Source: JAJYTI01 sp035302145 (GTDB taxonomy: Bacteria > Bacteroidota > Bacteroidia > Flavobacteriales > Flavobacteriaceae). Taken from it: DNA of 32,236 nt. Positions within the stretch are counted from its first letter, which is position 1; each line of letters begins with the position of its first letter. The notes beneath the pieces were generated by a model. That model saw only the letters and a list, made by a program, of their open reading frames with translations, ran no database searches and was not told the origin of the DNA. The stretch covers positions 1 to 32,236 of the forward strand of contig DATGSX010000040.1 of NCBI GenBank assembly GCA_035302145.1, in the 5' to 3' direction. A program made the translations under genes and the position numbers. Below, one piece after another: positions 24,401 through 30,861 of this stretch.

Positions 24401-25754
24401 TTTGCTAGATCTATTAGTTGCCGATAACGTGGTTGAATTTACTTTTGTTCCTTCTACTAACTCGGGTCCTAAAGCATATCATGGTGTTAGAATCTCACAA
24501 GGTGCATTGGTTAGTGTAGCCCAAAATGCGAAGGTATATGGAGCCTATTACGAACGACTAGGGCAACCGGATTGTGCCTCAATTGATGCGGACACCAATC
24601 CTGATATACTAGATGTTTTGCACGGCGTTATGGATGTTGGCTTAGGGGTAGGAAGCGCAATGGCTTCCGTTGTGGAACCATGGAGTGCGGTTGATGGAGA
24701 CCTAAATACTTCTGCAAAATTAGTGCGTGGCGTTGGTGTATTAAATGCAGCTTATATTACTACAGTTTTCAAAAATCAAGTAATGCCAACGGATGAGATT
24801 CAGATTATAATGAAAGACCCAACCAATAATGGGTTAAGTTTAGATTTATTGACGGGTTTCCAGTTCCAGCGTTACATGGGGGATACGCCAGTAGGAGATC
24901 CTATTCAAGGAGGAAATATCTTAGATCTTAAGTTACTGACTTTTACTTCGGATAGAGTAAAACTAATAGTAGGTTCTTTTGATGAACCGTATGACCGAAT
25001 TCAAATTGCGTATGGTTCTGTAGTAGAATTGCAATTAGGAGATCAGGTCGAAATCTTTGACATAAGTGTATTACCCAAAGTAGAAGATGAAGATGAAAAT
25101 GAAGAGTTTACAGTCTGCCCAGGAGAGGAGCTAATAATTAAAGAACAAGACGAATGTACGATATACGCCATATATGATGACGGCGACAATTTATTAGAAA
25201 CACAAGATGGATTGAACTTTACAGTTCCGACAAGCGTAGCTCCAGGAACTTATACATATTACGTACAGGCTATTCGTCAAGGTTGTGAGATAGGTCAAAG
25301 ACAAGATATAGAGGTAACGGTACTTCCTTCGCCAGAAGTATTGGGCTATGAGGTTAGTAAAAATGGAGATGCTCCATCCACCTATAATCCAAACGATTTT
25401 GAAATCGACGTTTCCCCAAGTGATAAGGTGCTTATAACTCCTAATATCAGTTGGAATGGAGGTAATAGAGATACTATCCTTTGGGAAGTACAAAACCCAG
25501 AAGACTCTTCAGAGTGGATGCCTATTGACTTTGGTCAAACGGATGTCGAGGGTAACTTAGAATTGGAAATACCAGATTATGGGGAAGTGCTATTACCTGA
25601 TGGTTCTATAATCGATATTCGAAACTCCCAATTGGTAATTCGTGCAGTGATAACCGCCGACAGTGGATGTGAGCTTATAAGTGAAAACTTATTGATCAAT
25701 ATCGACGGAAAAAGTGCCTTGATAGTCAACCCTAACATAATTAATAAACTATAA
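18423..25754 (+). CDS. Giant multidomain exported surface protein
   Basis: This 2443-residue protein has a long basic n-region (KKRPLPWRR), a hydrophobic core (FYYFILPFLLLTTF) and an AQ cleavage site near residue 39. ATG 18423 is preferred over a TTG at 18408; ATG 18429 is also possible. Three A-B pairs of jelly-roll-like units fill 40-1111. Three DUF11-like domains follow (about 1121-1532), then Ig-like domains (about 1533-1886) with Cys and KWY/QWYKDG motifs. Two more B-like units follow (1887-2050 and 2051 to about 2225), then an Ig-like domain and a C-terminal segment (2232-2443). A recurring A(V/I)DGN..T motif recalls F5/8-type (discoidin) sugar-binding folds. The total resembles SprB-class flavobacterial adhesins, but neither a type A nor a CHU_C-type T9SS C-terminal domain is seen at the end (INIDGKSALIVNPNIINKL). 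The role is probably a surface adhesin or appendage shaft; the ligand is unknown. Confidence 0.85.
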   Translation: MSMNTYNLYSKKRPLPWRRFYYFILPFLLLTTFTQQSYAQTKILAEYESKSNNGVSDETNVNTDNNDYAEVKTSSGVALGIGAYSGSLQMKFDETIPANQWSYIRVELDGGLVDVLLGGTLGNALGGIISGIALGDLIVEASALNSETEVLKRNSNQGFDTDRVRLIETGEGHYLIGLKPDQDYNQVKFKASVNSLLGLGNTFTNKVFYAFTYDENDSAGDCGRPLATSFDGSSGIDLTLLNLDNQHLNRAIDDDPNTYSELSNSSLLGLSVASTLSQYFYFPTESAETASVNVKLGMSSSGLLDLDLLGATEIVFYQGSDEVHKRSLKSSLLHNTNALNLLDAGNPVTLTFAPGRKFDRIEFRLNSPVGLNLLSAGFRIYDVERFDDAAGCPNPEIAAVPSATPDPFDEASCASGLIDFDNVDFAQRAVDGNNESYATIYADAGNLLVSGPTAGFIEMDLGETVPANKTTYVRINYDEDVLDRLVGGSLGKLVSDLANSLLLGDQYFEVEAKNGNSSVLKEKSSDAFEGTADGVVTLVQDDIGRFYIAITPDSDYDRIRITNHVTAALSTGKKASLDVYNACFEIGTDNCFPPNFTSYRGGGINLSLGDLSDVGVENPYRAISANSSEYSKINLGIAGIAANVYQTIYFNKPSEANDKVKIRLQMEPSSALSVDLLGAYKVKFYNGNTEVEDYSLQDGLINNIDLLALFNSGGIAELEFEPSDTFDRVDIGAESIVSLNVATEPLRIYSVKRYGDDCPLVIGESPFESPTCATELIDAQNTDDIQNLFDDDFDSFATLNSGAGVLLGLGNKFEGFVELGYDHDVPAGTTSYIRIDFEDGVLDKLVGGSLGNIVSGLLDGLVLGDHFFEVDVKHDGTSVADASSGDASAGGNDAIRVVRDKQGRYYIAVTPDQDYNSVRITDKTNSALGLLAQPNTMNVYGMCYENSTDQCLEAFATSYEYSGLSLSVNDLGAAGVANPQYAINGNSTQGSEISNGTLAVGASTKQWIFFNTVSAADDMVHIEFDTQSGVVDLDLLGGLEIMAYKGNDTIATLNWQNGIVNGVNVLDLIQNGQRVTVPFAPGGEFDRISVGIKTLVGASVFPPLMLYNVERCVGLADPEFVSWKSYEIDEDASIETVRGGEEIEYTIHIRNTGDIDLQNLIVEDAIPSNTTFVSAANGGTETGGIVTFENIDVAVGTTETVSFIVKVNEDLTQVTEITNVALVKLDENDTGTETYPPSETDPNEPDDSGNTGTIIPVDQVKSVVSWKAYTIDADDKTSTTVSGGEDVTYHIYVRNTGNQDMTDVEITDVLPDGVIWKTGGTHNAGVVSFTINELAVGATSSALNFTVTVDKDLTAITEISNIAVVRPDPNETDEFESFPPVDNTNPTEPDETSTPGTVLDVTPNHDVEISKIGISNNATTNAQAQIGDEITYTITVKNTGNKSLSNLVVEDDIPTNLTIIDNGGATTVNGNNLTFEIASLEVDVEQAFTIIVEVNNLDGGITEIENTATVTYRNEDNTEDKTEETTHIMPTSCTPIIANQIVLDPDELTVCAEDEFTITASTTLPGLTDPVYKWYTNAALTDTPIIGETLVTSVTETTTFYVTLEADGYCFTTPAQEITITIEPEAGTPTITSNGAITDVCLGETVELTATATGADSYQWYKDGVEITGENAATYDAIETGSYTVTALNATGCDSDPSAAVEVTFLPTAVAADIEIDAPTSVCENTEVSFKASLSATAQTIDNPIFKWYLDVDLTELVHEGEEFEVVASGTHTLYVTVEGDGVCANTGDVAMHTITVNPAPKLTIDGSTIIYVATGTTINWPTVTAEDENGNPLNVAWYDSNQNVITGNLPTSFAAVSSHTYYVVAEDAGCMSYETIIVNVYDADACPPTMERVYATDRSSWGSIITGGVSNQNNAVDGNPKTHSTITTGVGLLGIGTTWQNIYFDHEVSAGTPVTIKLGKEYSGVMLAGGLSVQGLDHNGSTIGGLQTVAGGLLDLLVADNVVEFTFVPSTNSGPKAYHGVRISQGALVSVAQNAKVYGAYYERLGQPDCASIDADTNPDILDVLHGVMDVGLGVGSAMASVVEPWSAVDGDLNTSAKLVRGVGVLNAAYITTVFKNQVMPTDEIQIIMKDPTNNGLSLDLLTGFQFQRYMGDTPVGDPIQGGNILDLKLLTFTSDRVKLIVGSFDEPYDRIQIAYGSVVELQLGDQVEIFDISVLPKVEDEDENEEFTVCPGEELIIKEQDECTIYAIYDDGDNLLETQDGLNFTVPTSVAPGTYTYYVQAIRQGCEIGQRQDIEVTVLPSPEVLGYEVSKNGDAPSTYNPNDFEIDVSPSDKVLITPNISWNGGNRDTILWEVQNPEDSSEWMPIDFGQTDVEGNLELEIPDYGEVLLPDGSIIDIRNSQLVIRAVITADSGCELISENLLINIDGKSALIVNPNIINKL
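18540..21755 (+). repeat. Three alternating A-B domain pairs in the giant protein
   Basis: A units lie at about 18540-19085, 19659-20192 and 20736-21272; B units at 19086-19595, 20193-20693 and 21273-21755. A units share a (V/L)PA..T(S/T)YIRI strand, a VLD(K/R)LVGGSLG stretch, GD.(Y/F)FEV and a G(R/H)(F/Y)Y(I/L)I(A/G)(I/L)TPD.DY stretch. B units share a LDLLG(A/G) segment, an F.PG..FDRI strand and a final RIY.VER strand. Cys residues sit at nearly all unit borders. The first A unit is the most diverged. Confidence 0.8.
21783..23018 (+). repeat. Three DUF11-like domains in the giant protein
   Basis: Units begin at about 21783, 22212 and 22641. Each shows a GGE(E/D)(I/V).Y.I.(I/V)(R/K)NTG strand, a V.(I/V).D.(I/L)P hairpin and an (I/L)T.ITEI.N(I/V)A strand, the pattern of the conserved repeat (TIGR01451/DUF11) found in bacterial surface stalks. 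The first two are joined by Pro/Glu/Asp-rich linkers with ETDPNEPDD and NPTEPDETS. Confidence 0.85.
24081..25115 (+). repeat. Two late discoidin-like units in the giant protein
   Basis: Two adjacent units (24081-24572 and 24573-25115) carry NNAVDGNPKTHSTI and WSAVDGDLNTSAKL motifs, then a V(S/M)(A/P)(G/T) strand, a nonpolar G.LDL segment and a closing (I/V)Y or IFDI strand. They resemble the B units much earlier in the same protein but are separated from them by the DUF11 and Ig-like block. Confidence 0.7.
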
Positions 25755-25810
25755 TAACCAACAAATAAAAAGAAGTTTATAATACGGCAAAAGCCTTAAA
25801 ATACATCGCT

Positions 25811-26626
25811 ATGAGAAATATATTTTTAACACTTTCATTCGTATTTACCTGTTTAGTAGCCACCGCACAAACAGGAATAGGAACCCCAACCCCCCATGAA
25901 TCGGCACAACTTCATATCGAAGCGACTGACAAAGGGATACTAATTCCACAAGTAAGCATTGAAAGTCTAACTGATACCGCTTCTATCGACGCGACCACGA
26001 TAGAAGAAAGCTTGCTTATTTTTAATCCAGTGGAAACAAATGGAGTAAAAATAGGGTATTACTATTGGTTAGATGGTAAATGGGAGTTTCTTGCGCCTAA
26101 TTCAGGTACCTATGCTAACGTATTCTATGATGGAGATGATTTTTTCTATAGAGATGAGGATGGGGAGGAGCAACCCATCGATATCGAGACGCTTATCCAA
26201 AGCAAGCAAAAAACGTATGTTGTAGAAGGAGATAATGCTTACATAAATGTTACAGAAGAAGTAGATCCAAACAATGCTAATCATACTACTTTTAAGATAG
26301 ATGTAAAAGCAGCGATGCCACAGTTTTTCTATATGCCAGCCTTGTTGTTCGATACCTCCACAACGGGTTCTTTTACTAAAGATTTGTATCAAGAATATGT
26401 TGGTCAATTCGGAACACCTTTAGTCAAGAATGGAAGTGCACCTAATGCAATTCCACATTTACCAAATGCCGAAGATTTACATTATTATATCACCCATTTT
26501 GATGATACGGTTATTGATTCAAATAGTATCACTATCAACGATCAAGGAGTAGTTAGTTATGAAGTAATTGGTAACGCTGGACCTTACTCTTTTATGACTA
26601 TCATTTTTGTGGTAAAAGAGGATTAA
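25811..26626 (+). CDS. Small exported relative of the 955-residue surface protein
   Basis: This 271-residue protein has a signal peptide (MRNIFLTLSFVFTCLVATAQ). It then has the same N-terminal module as the gene at 15445: GIGTPTPHES, LHIEATDKGILIPQVSI and a YYYWLDGKWEFL segment. The long repeats are absent. The C-terminal domain (about 170-271) contains FFYMPALLFDTSTTG, LYQEYVGQFGTP and ITINDQGVVSYEVIG, a module I recall from the ends of many flavobacterial surface repeat proteins. It may be a cap or base subunit made from the two terminal domains of the larger type. It lies 56 bases after the giant gene and 60 bases before the CHU_C-bearing gene, in an apparent operon. Confidence 0.82.
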   Translation: MRNIFLTLSFVFTCLVATAQTGIGTPTPHESAQLHIEATDKGILIPQVSIESLTDTASIDATTIEESLLIFNPVETNGVKIGYYYWLDGKWEFLAPNSGTYANVFYDGDDFFYRDEDGEEQPIDIETLIQSKQKTYVVEGDNAYINVTEEVDPNNANHTTFKIDVKAAMPQFFYMPALLFDTSTTGSFTKDLYQEYVGQFGTPLVKNGSAPNAIPHLPNAEDLHYYITHFDDTVIDSNSITINDQGVVSYEVIGNAGPYSFMTIIFVVKED

Positions 26627-26686
26627 AAAGAAGAAGATATGGAGCCTTGGGGTTTCATGCTTAAAACAATTTAAAAAAATAAGAAT

Positions 26687-27907
26687 ATGCGATACTTATA
26701 TGTTTTATTTTTTCTCAGTAGTTGTGTATTTGCTCAAACACGAGAGGTACACAACCAAGGAGAAGTGCATATCCATCCCAATACGTTAGTCAGTGTGGTT
26801 TCGCCTTTTGTCAATAGCGATACAGGAGTGTTTACCAATGACGGCGAGTTGATATTCTATTCTCATATTTCTAATGATGGACAATGGGGGTTTACAGAAG
26901 GGTTGATGGGGTACACTAGGTTTGAATCTCGACGTTTACAAGATATGCTCGGGAGTCGTCCAGCAAAGTTTTATGACATTCTTTTTAACAATTCTACTTC
27001 CGAAGAAGCATTTGCAATCTATGGCGAGTTGCAAGCTTATGGAGAGGTAGATTTCTATGATGGAATAGCCAATACGAGAACTACAGGAGGAAGTCTTACT
27101 TTTTATGAAGATGCATATGCTATTTCTGCTAATGATAATAGTTATGTGGACGGTTGGGTGTATAAAGTAGGGAATAGCAATTTTGAATATCCTATAGGTC
27201 ATGAGAGTTACTATCGACCTATGCAGATCTTTGGCTCTTCAGGAATAGATGATACTTATGCTGCGATCTATCATCTAGAGAATTCTGATACTTATTTTTC
27301 TCATAATTCTAAAGAAGAGAATATTGATCAAATCAATACTGAAGAATATTGGGAGTTAAACGATATAGTTACTTCCAACCATGTATATGTTACTTTATCC
27401 TTGGATAGTCGAACTACACCTGCCGAATTTAGAAATCCAAATAATGACCCGACTATTGTGGCGTGGAATACACATACCGAAAGGTGGGAAGATATTGGAG
27501 GGGCATTGGATGTAGAAGGTCAATTTATCACTACCATTTTTAAAGTCGATCTCTATGGAGCTTATACTTTGGCTGCCAAAAAAGAAGTAGAAGAAGAGGA
27601 TGATTTTGAAATATTTAATGCAGTTAACCCACATAATACCAACGGAAATGAATACTTCCGCATAACAGGTTTAGATAAGTATCCGAATAATGAGGTTACT
27701 ATTTTTAATCGATGGGGCGTAGAAGTTTTTAAAACAAAAAACTACGATACGAGTGGAAATGTATTTAGAGGATTATCTGATGGTCGATCAACTATTCAAA
27801 GAAATAAAGAACTACCAGAAGGTACCTACTTTTATGTTATTCGACGAATCGATGAAGCAACTGGAAAGCGTTTAACTAATGCAGGGTATTTGTATTTAAC
27901 TAGATAA
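26687..27907 (+). CDS. T9SS cargo with gliding-motility/CHU_C type B C-terminal domain
   Basis: This 406-residue protein has a short signal peptide (MRYLYVLFFLSSCVFAQ). A beta-rich region follows (about 20-290: VHIHPNTLVSV, YDILFNNSTSEEAF, VGNSNFEYPIGHESYYRPM, as in other flavobacterial T9SS proteins), then an acidic linker (KKEVEEEDD). The C-terminal domain spans 308-406: YPNNEVTIFNRWGVEVFK, LPEGTYFYVIRR and GYLYLTR. This is the TIGR04131/CHU_C 'gliding motility-associated C-terminal domain', i.e. a type B T9SS signal, although the usual PNGDGxND opening has become NTNGNEYF. Type B signals are known to need a PorP/SprF-family partner, and one is encoded 18 bases downstream. The protein may anchor the other subunits at the cell surface (inference). 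Confidence 0.9.
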   Translation: MRYLYVLFFLSSCVFAQTREVHNQGEVHIHPNTLVSVVSPFVNSDTGVFTNDGELIFYSHISNDGQWGFTEGLMGYTRFESRRLQDMLGSRPAKFYDILFNNSTSEEAFAIYGELQAYGEVDFYDGIANTRTTGGSLTFYEDAYAISANDNSYVDGWVYKVGNSNFEYPIGHESYYRPMQIFGSSGIDDTYAAIYHLENSDTYFSHNSKEENIDQINTEEYWELNDIVTSNHVYVTLSLDSRTTPAEFRNPNNDPTIVAWNTHTERWEDIGGALDVEGQFITTIFKVDLYGAYTLAAKKEVEEEDDFEIFNAVNPHNTNGNEYFRITGLDKYPNNEVTIFNRWGVEVFKTKNYDTSGNVFRGLSDGRSTIQRNKELPEGTYFYVIRRIDEATGKRLTNAGYLYLTR

Positions 27908-27925
27908 TACTATAACACACAACAC

Positions 27926-28852
27926 ATGATGAAATACTTACTTTATGGTTTGTTGTTCCTTTGGTCTTCGACTTGGATGTTCGGACAACAAAACCCTCAA
28001 TATACACAATACATGTACAACACCCAGGTTATTAATCCTGCCTATACTGCTTCTAAAGAAAGTTTTTCAGCTGGATTACTTTATCGTACACAATGGGTTG
28101 GATTAGATGGCGCACCAAAAACAGCGACATTTTCAGCTGATACGCCTCTTGGAAGATATGAAAATATGGGCTTGGGAATTAATATAAGCCACGACGAGAT
28201 TGGCCCATCTAATAAAACAATCGCTACGATAAATTATGCTTATGAAATTGACATAGCAGCAAACGCGAAACTATCATTCGGCGTAAATGCTGGGGTAGAC
28301 GTTTTAAATGTAGATTTTAGAAAACTTAATATCTACTACCCAGATGATCCTTATTTTCAGGAAAATATCGATAATCGATGGCAACCACAAATCGGCGCAG
28401 GAATATATTACTATACCAATCGATTCTATGCAGGATTATCTGTTCCCAATCTATTAGAAACAAAGCATTTTGAAAGCAGCGAAAGCTTTCAAGCAGTTGC
28501 TGCAGAAAGAATGCACTACTATTTAATTGCGGGCTATGTTTTTGATCTTAATTATGCTGTAAAATTTAAACCAGCAACCATGTTGAAAGCGGTAGAAGGA
28601 GCACCGCTGCAATGGGATGTTTCGGCCAATTTTTTGTTTCATGAAAAATTTACACTAGGCGCTGCTTATCGTTGGGATGCCTCAGTTTCAGCATTGGCTG
28701 GATTTCAAATAAATAACAATTGGTTTATTGGCGTAGGCTACGATTATCAACTCACCAATTTAGAGAAGTACAGCGATGGCTCCTATGAAATAATATTAAA
28801 ATTTGAATTGTTCAATCCACGTAAGAGTATTCTTACGCCAAGATTCTTCTAA
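27926..28852 (+). CDS. PorP/SprF family T9SS outer-membrane protein
   Basis: This 308-residue protein has a signal peptide ending at MFGQQ. It then has the family hallmark PQYTQYMYNTQVINPAYTAS and alternating amphipathic strands expected of an outer-membrane beta-barrel, ending in KFELFNPRKSILTPRFF with a terminal Phe. PorP/SprF proteins are partners required for secretion or surface attachment of T9SS cargo with type B C-terminal domains, as shown for SprF and SprB in Flavobacterium johnsoniae. Its position right after the CHU_C-bearing gene and before an OmpA-type gene repeats the common flavobacterial cargo-SprF-OmpA arrangement. ATG 27926 or 27929 could be used. It is a paralogue-class assignment, so I do not call it sprF itself. 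Confidence 0.93.
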   Translation: MMKYLLYGLLFLWSSTWMFGQQNPQYTQYMYNTQVINPAYTASKESFSAGLLYRTQWVGLDGAPKTATFSADTPLGRYENMGLGINISHDEIGPSNKTIATINYAYEIDIAANAKLSFGVNAGVDVLNVDFRKLNIYYPDDPYFQENIDNRWQPQIGAGIYYYTNRFYAGLSVPNLLETKHFESSESFQAVAAERMHYYLIAGYVFDLNYAVKFKPATMLKAVEGAPLQWDVSANFLFHEKFTLGAAYRWDASVSALAGFQINNNWFIGVGYDYQLTNLEKYSDGSYEIILKFELFNPRKSILTPRFF

Positions 28853-28863
28853 AAAAATCTACT

Positions 28864-30798
28864 ATGCGTAATATCCTATTATTTGTTATAAGTTTTTTAT
28901 TTACCATAGGAAGTTCTTTGCTATACGCGCAATCAACTCGTGTGAAAAAAGCAGATAAAGACTATGATTCACATGCGTATATCGATGCTCAAGAGGTGTA
29001 CTTAAAAGTAGTGGAAAGCGGACACGAATCGGCACAGGTTTTACAAAAGTTAGCCGACACCTATTATTATAATAGCGATTATAAAAATGCAAGTATTTGG
29101 TACGTAAAATTGCTAGAGAAATATAACGAAATAGCTTCGCCAGAGGCTATTTTTCGAGCTTCCTTATCCATAAGATCCAGTGGTGATTTGAAAGCGTCGG
29201 CCGAATATATGAATAAATATTATGAAAGAATCGGAAAGAAAATACCTGAGAGTTTTGATTTTGAAGACCCAGAGGCTATGCAACAACTTTATGATAAGTC
29301 GCAGGAAATATCGATAGCACCTATAGCCATAAACTCAGAGTTTTCAGACTTTGGCCCAAGTTTCTTGGGCGACAATCATATTGTGTTTTCTTCTTCTAGA
29401 GATATTTCTTCTGGTAAACACGACTGGAATGGCGAACCATTTTTAGATCTCTACAAAGCTAAAAGAAAGGAAGATGGAGGGGATTTGGAAAATGCTGAAA
29501 AACTTCAAGGCGAAATTAACTCGCCATTTCATGAATCCACCGCTACCTTTACAAAAGATGGTAAGACAGTATATTTTACTCGAAACAACTATATAAAAGG
29601 AAAAGCCAAATATGATGATTCCCATACCATGCGTTTAAAAATTTTTAAAGCAAGTCTTCAAGACGATGGATCGTGGGGAAATGTTAAGGAATTACCATTT
29701 AATGATGACTCCTATTCGGTTGCATATCCAGCGTTAAATGCAGAAGAAGATAAGTTGTATTTTTCTGCCGATTTTGAAGGCACACATGGACAGTCAGATC
29801 TCTGGTATGTAAGCATCGATACAAATGAGGTTTCTGGTTATGGTAATCCCATAAACCTAGGAGCAAAAATAAATACCATTGGTAGAGATGCGTTTCCATA
29901 CATCGATGAAAAAAACACCCTCTACTTTGCAACCGACGGTCGTCCTGGTTTTGGGGGATTAGATATTTTTTATACAAAATTAGACTCTTTAGGTTTTCCT
30001 ACCGAAATCAAAAATATAGGAGCACCAATTAATAGCCCCCAAGATGACTTTGCCTTTATAAAAGAGGTAAATGGAAAAGGCTATTTTAGCTCAAACCGTA
30101 CACAAGTGGAAGGTGAGTCTGGAGTAGATAATATTTATTACTTTACCGAGGAATGTCACCTGTTTATAAATGGAGTGGTTTATGATAAAGAAACAGAAGA
30201 AGTATTAGATTTTGCAACGGTACAATTATTAGATCATAATGGAGAACTTATGGATGCCAAAGAAGTAAATAAACAAGGCGAATACGAATTTAAAGTACCT
30301 TGTGAGTATGACTTTATTGTAAAAGGTTTGGCATACGGATACCATACAAAAGAACTCCATGCTCTGATGGATAATGCTGAAGAGAATCTATTGGCTTTAA
30401 ATATTCCATTAAAACCCATTGATCCATGTATGGGCGATTTAGGATGTAAACTGGATTTGCAACCTATATATTTTGATTTTGATAAATGGAATATAAGATC
30501 TGATGCAGAGGTAGAGTTATCCAAAATTTTAGAAGCAATGAAACTGTATCCAGAGTTGATTATTCATATAGAATCTCATACCGACTCTAGAGGAACAGAT
30601 AGCTATAATTTAACCTTATCCGAAAATCGTGCGAAGTCAACAAAGAAATGGCTAATAGAACGAGGGATAGATAGCTCGAGATTAACAGCAAAAGGTTATG
30701 GCGAGAGTAGATTAGTAAACGACTGTACCGATGGAGTAGATTGTTCGGACGAAGAACATCAATTAAATCGACGTTCAATGTTTTTAATAATTGATTAA
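28864..30798 (+). CDS. TPR-PD40-OmpA family peptidoglycan-anchored protein
   Basis: This 644-residue protein has a signal peptide (MRNILLFVISFLFTIGSSLL, then YAQ). TPR-like helices follow (about 25-125: KADKDYDSHAYIDAQEVYLK, then LADTYYYNSDYKNASIWY), then a PD40 beta-propeller (about 145-415: GPSFLGDNHIVFSSSRD and similar blades). Next come a carboxypeptidase-regulatory-like beta-sandwich (431 to about 510) and an OmpA domain (about 532-644) with HTDSRG (Asp574) and LSENRA (Arg589), equivalent to the peptidoglycan-binding Asp271 and Arg286 of E. coli OmpA. The layout resembles T9SS-linked OmpA proteins such as PorE and those paired with SprF paralogues. It probably ties the outer-membrane complex to peptidoglycan. 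It starts 11 bases after the PorP/SprF gene and ends the locus. Confidence 0.92.
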   Translation: MRNILLFVISFLFTIGSSLLYAQSTRVKKADKDYDSHAYIDAQEVYLKVVESGHESAQVLQKLADTYYYNSDYKNASIWYVKLLEKYNEIASPEAIFRASLSIRSSGDLKASAEYMNKYYERIGKKIPESFDFEDPEAMQQLYDKSQEISIAPIAINSEFSDFGPSFLGDNHIVFSSSRDISSGKHDWNGEPFLDLYKAKRKEDGGDLENAEKLQGEINSPFHESTATFTKDGKTVYFTRNNYIKGKAKYDDSHTMRLKIFKASLQDDGSWGNVKELPFNDDSYSVAYPALNAEEDKLYFSADFEGTHGQSDLWYVSIDTNEVSGYGNPINLGAKINTIGRDAFPYIDEKNTLYFATDGRPGFGGLDIFYTKLDSLGFPTEIKNIGAPINSPQDDFAFIKEVNGKGYFSSNRTQVEGESGVDNIYYFTEECHLFINGVVYDKETEEVLDFATVQLLDHNGELMDAKEVNKQGEYEFKVPCEYDFIVKGLAYGYHTKELHALMDNAEENLLALNIPLKPIDPCMGDLGCKLDLQPIYFDFDKWNIRSDAEVELSKILEAMKLYPELIIHIESHTDSRGTDSYNLTLSENRAKSTKKWLIERGIDSSRLTAKGYGESRLVNDCTDGVDCSDEEHQLNRRSMFLIID

Positions 30799-30829
30799 AC
30801 CAATATTTTGTTGTTTAAGCGTATATATA

Positions 30830-30861
30830 AAAAACCTGCGTGTAAAAACATGCAGGTTTTT
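30830..30861. terminator. Bidirectional terminator shared by convergent genes
   Basis: AAAAACCTGC (30830-30839) pairs with GCAGGTTTTT (30852-30861). The stem extends by one G-U and three Watson-Crick pairs to a 4-base A loop, giving 14 pairs. T-rich flanks occur on both strands. It ends the surface locus (stop at 30798) and overlaps by two bases the stop codon of the minus-strand dehydratase gene (30862-30860). Confidence 0.88.

Noticed and set aside
25100..25754. Possible T9SS C-terminal domain at the end of the giant protein
   Set aside because: Neither the type A pattern (PNP.....(I) ... L.G) nor the CHU_C IFNRWG/GTYFY motifs are visible. I cannot exclude a remote variant without a profile search.
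15445..26626. Prophage tail-fibre genes, suggested by the GIGTP.P / KG.LIP.V modules
   Set aside because: No phage structural, lysis or integrase genes are present, all proteins have Sec signal peptides, and PorP/SprF and OmpA genes follow; a surface system fits better.
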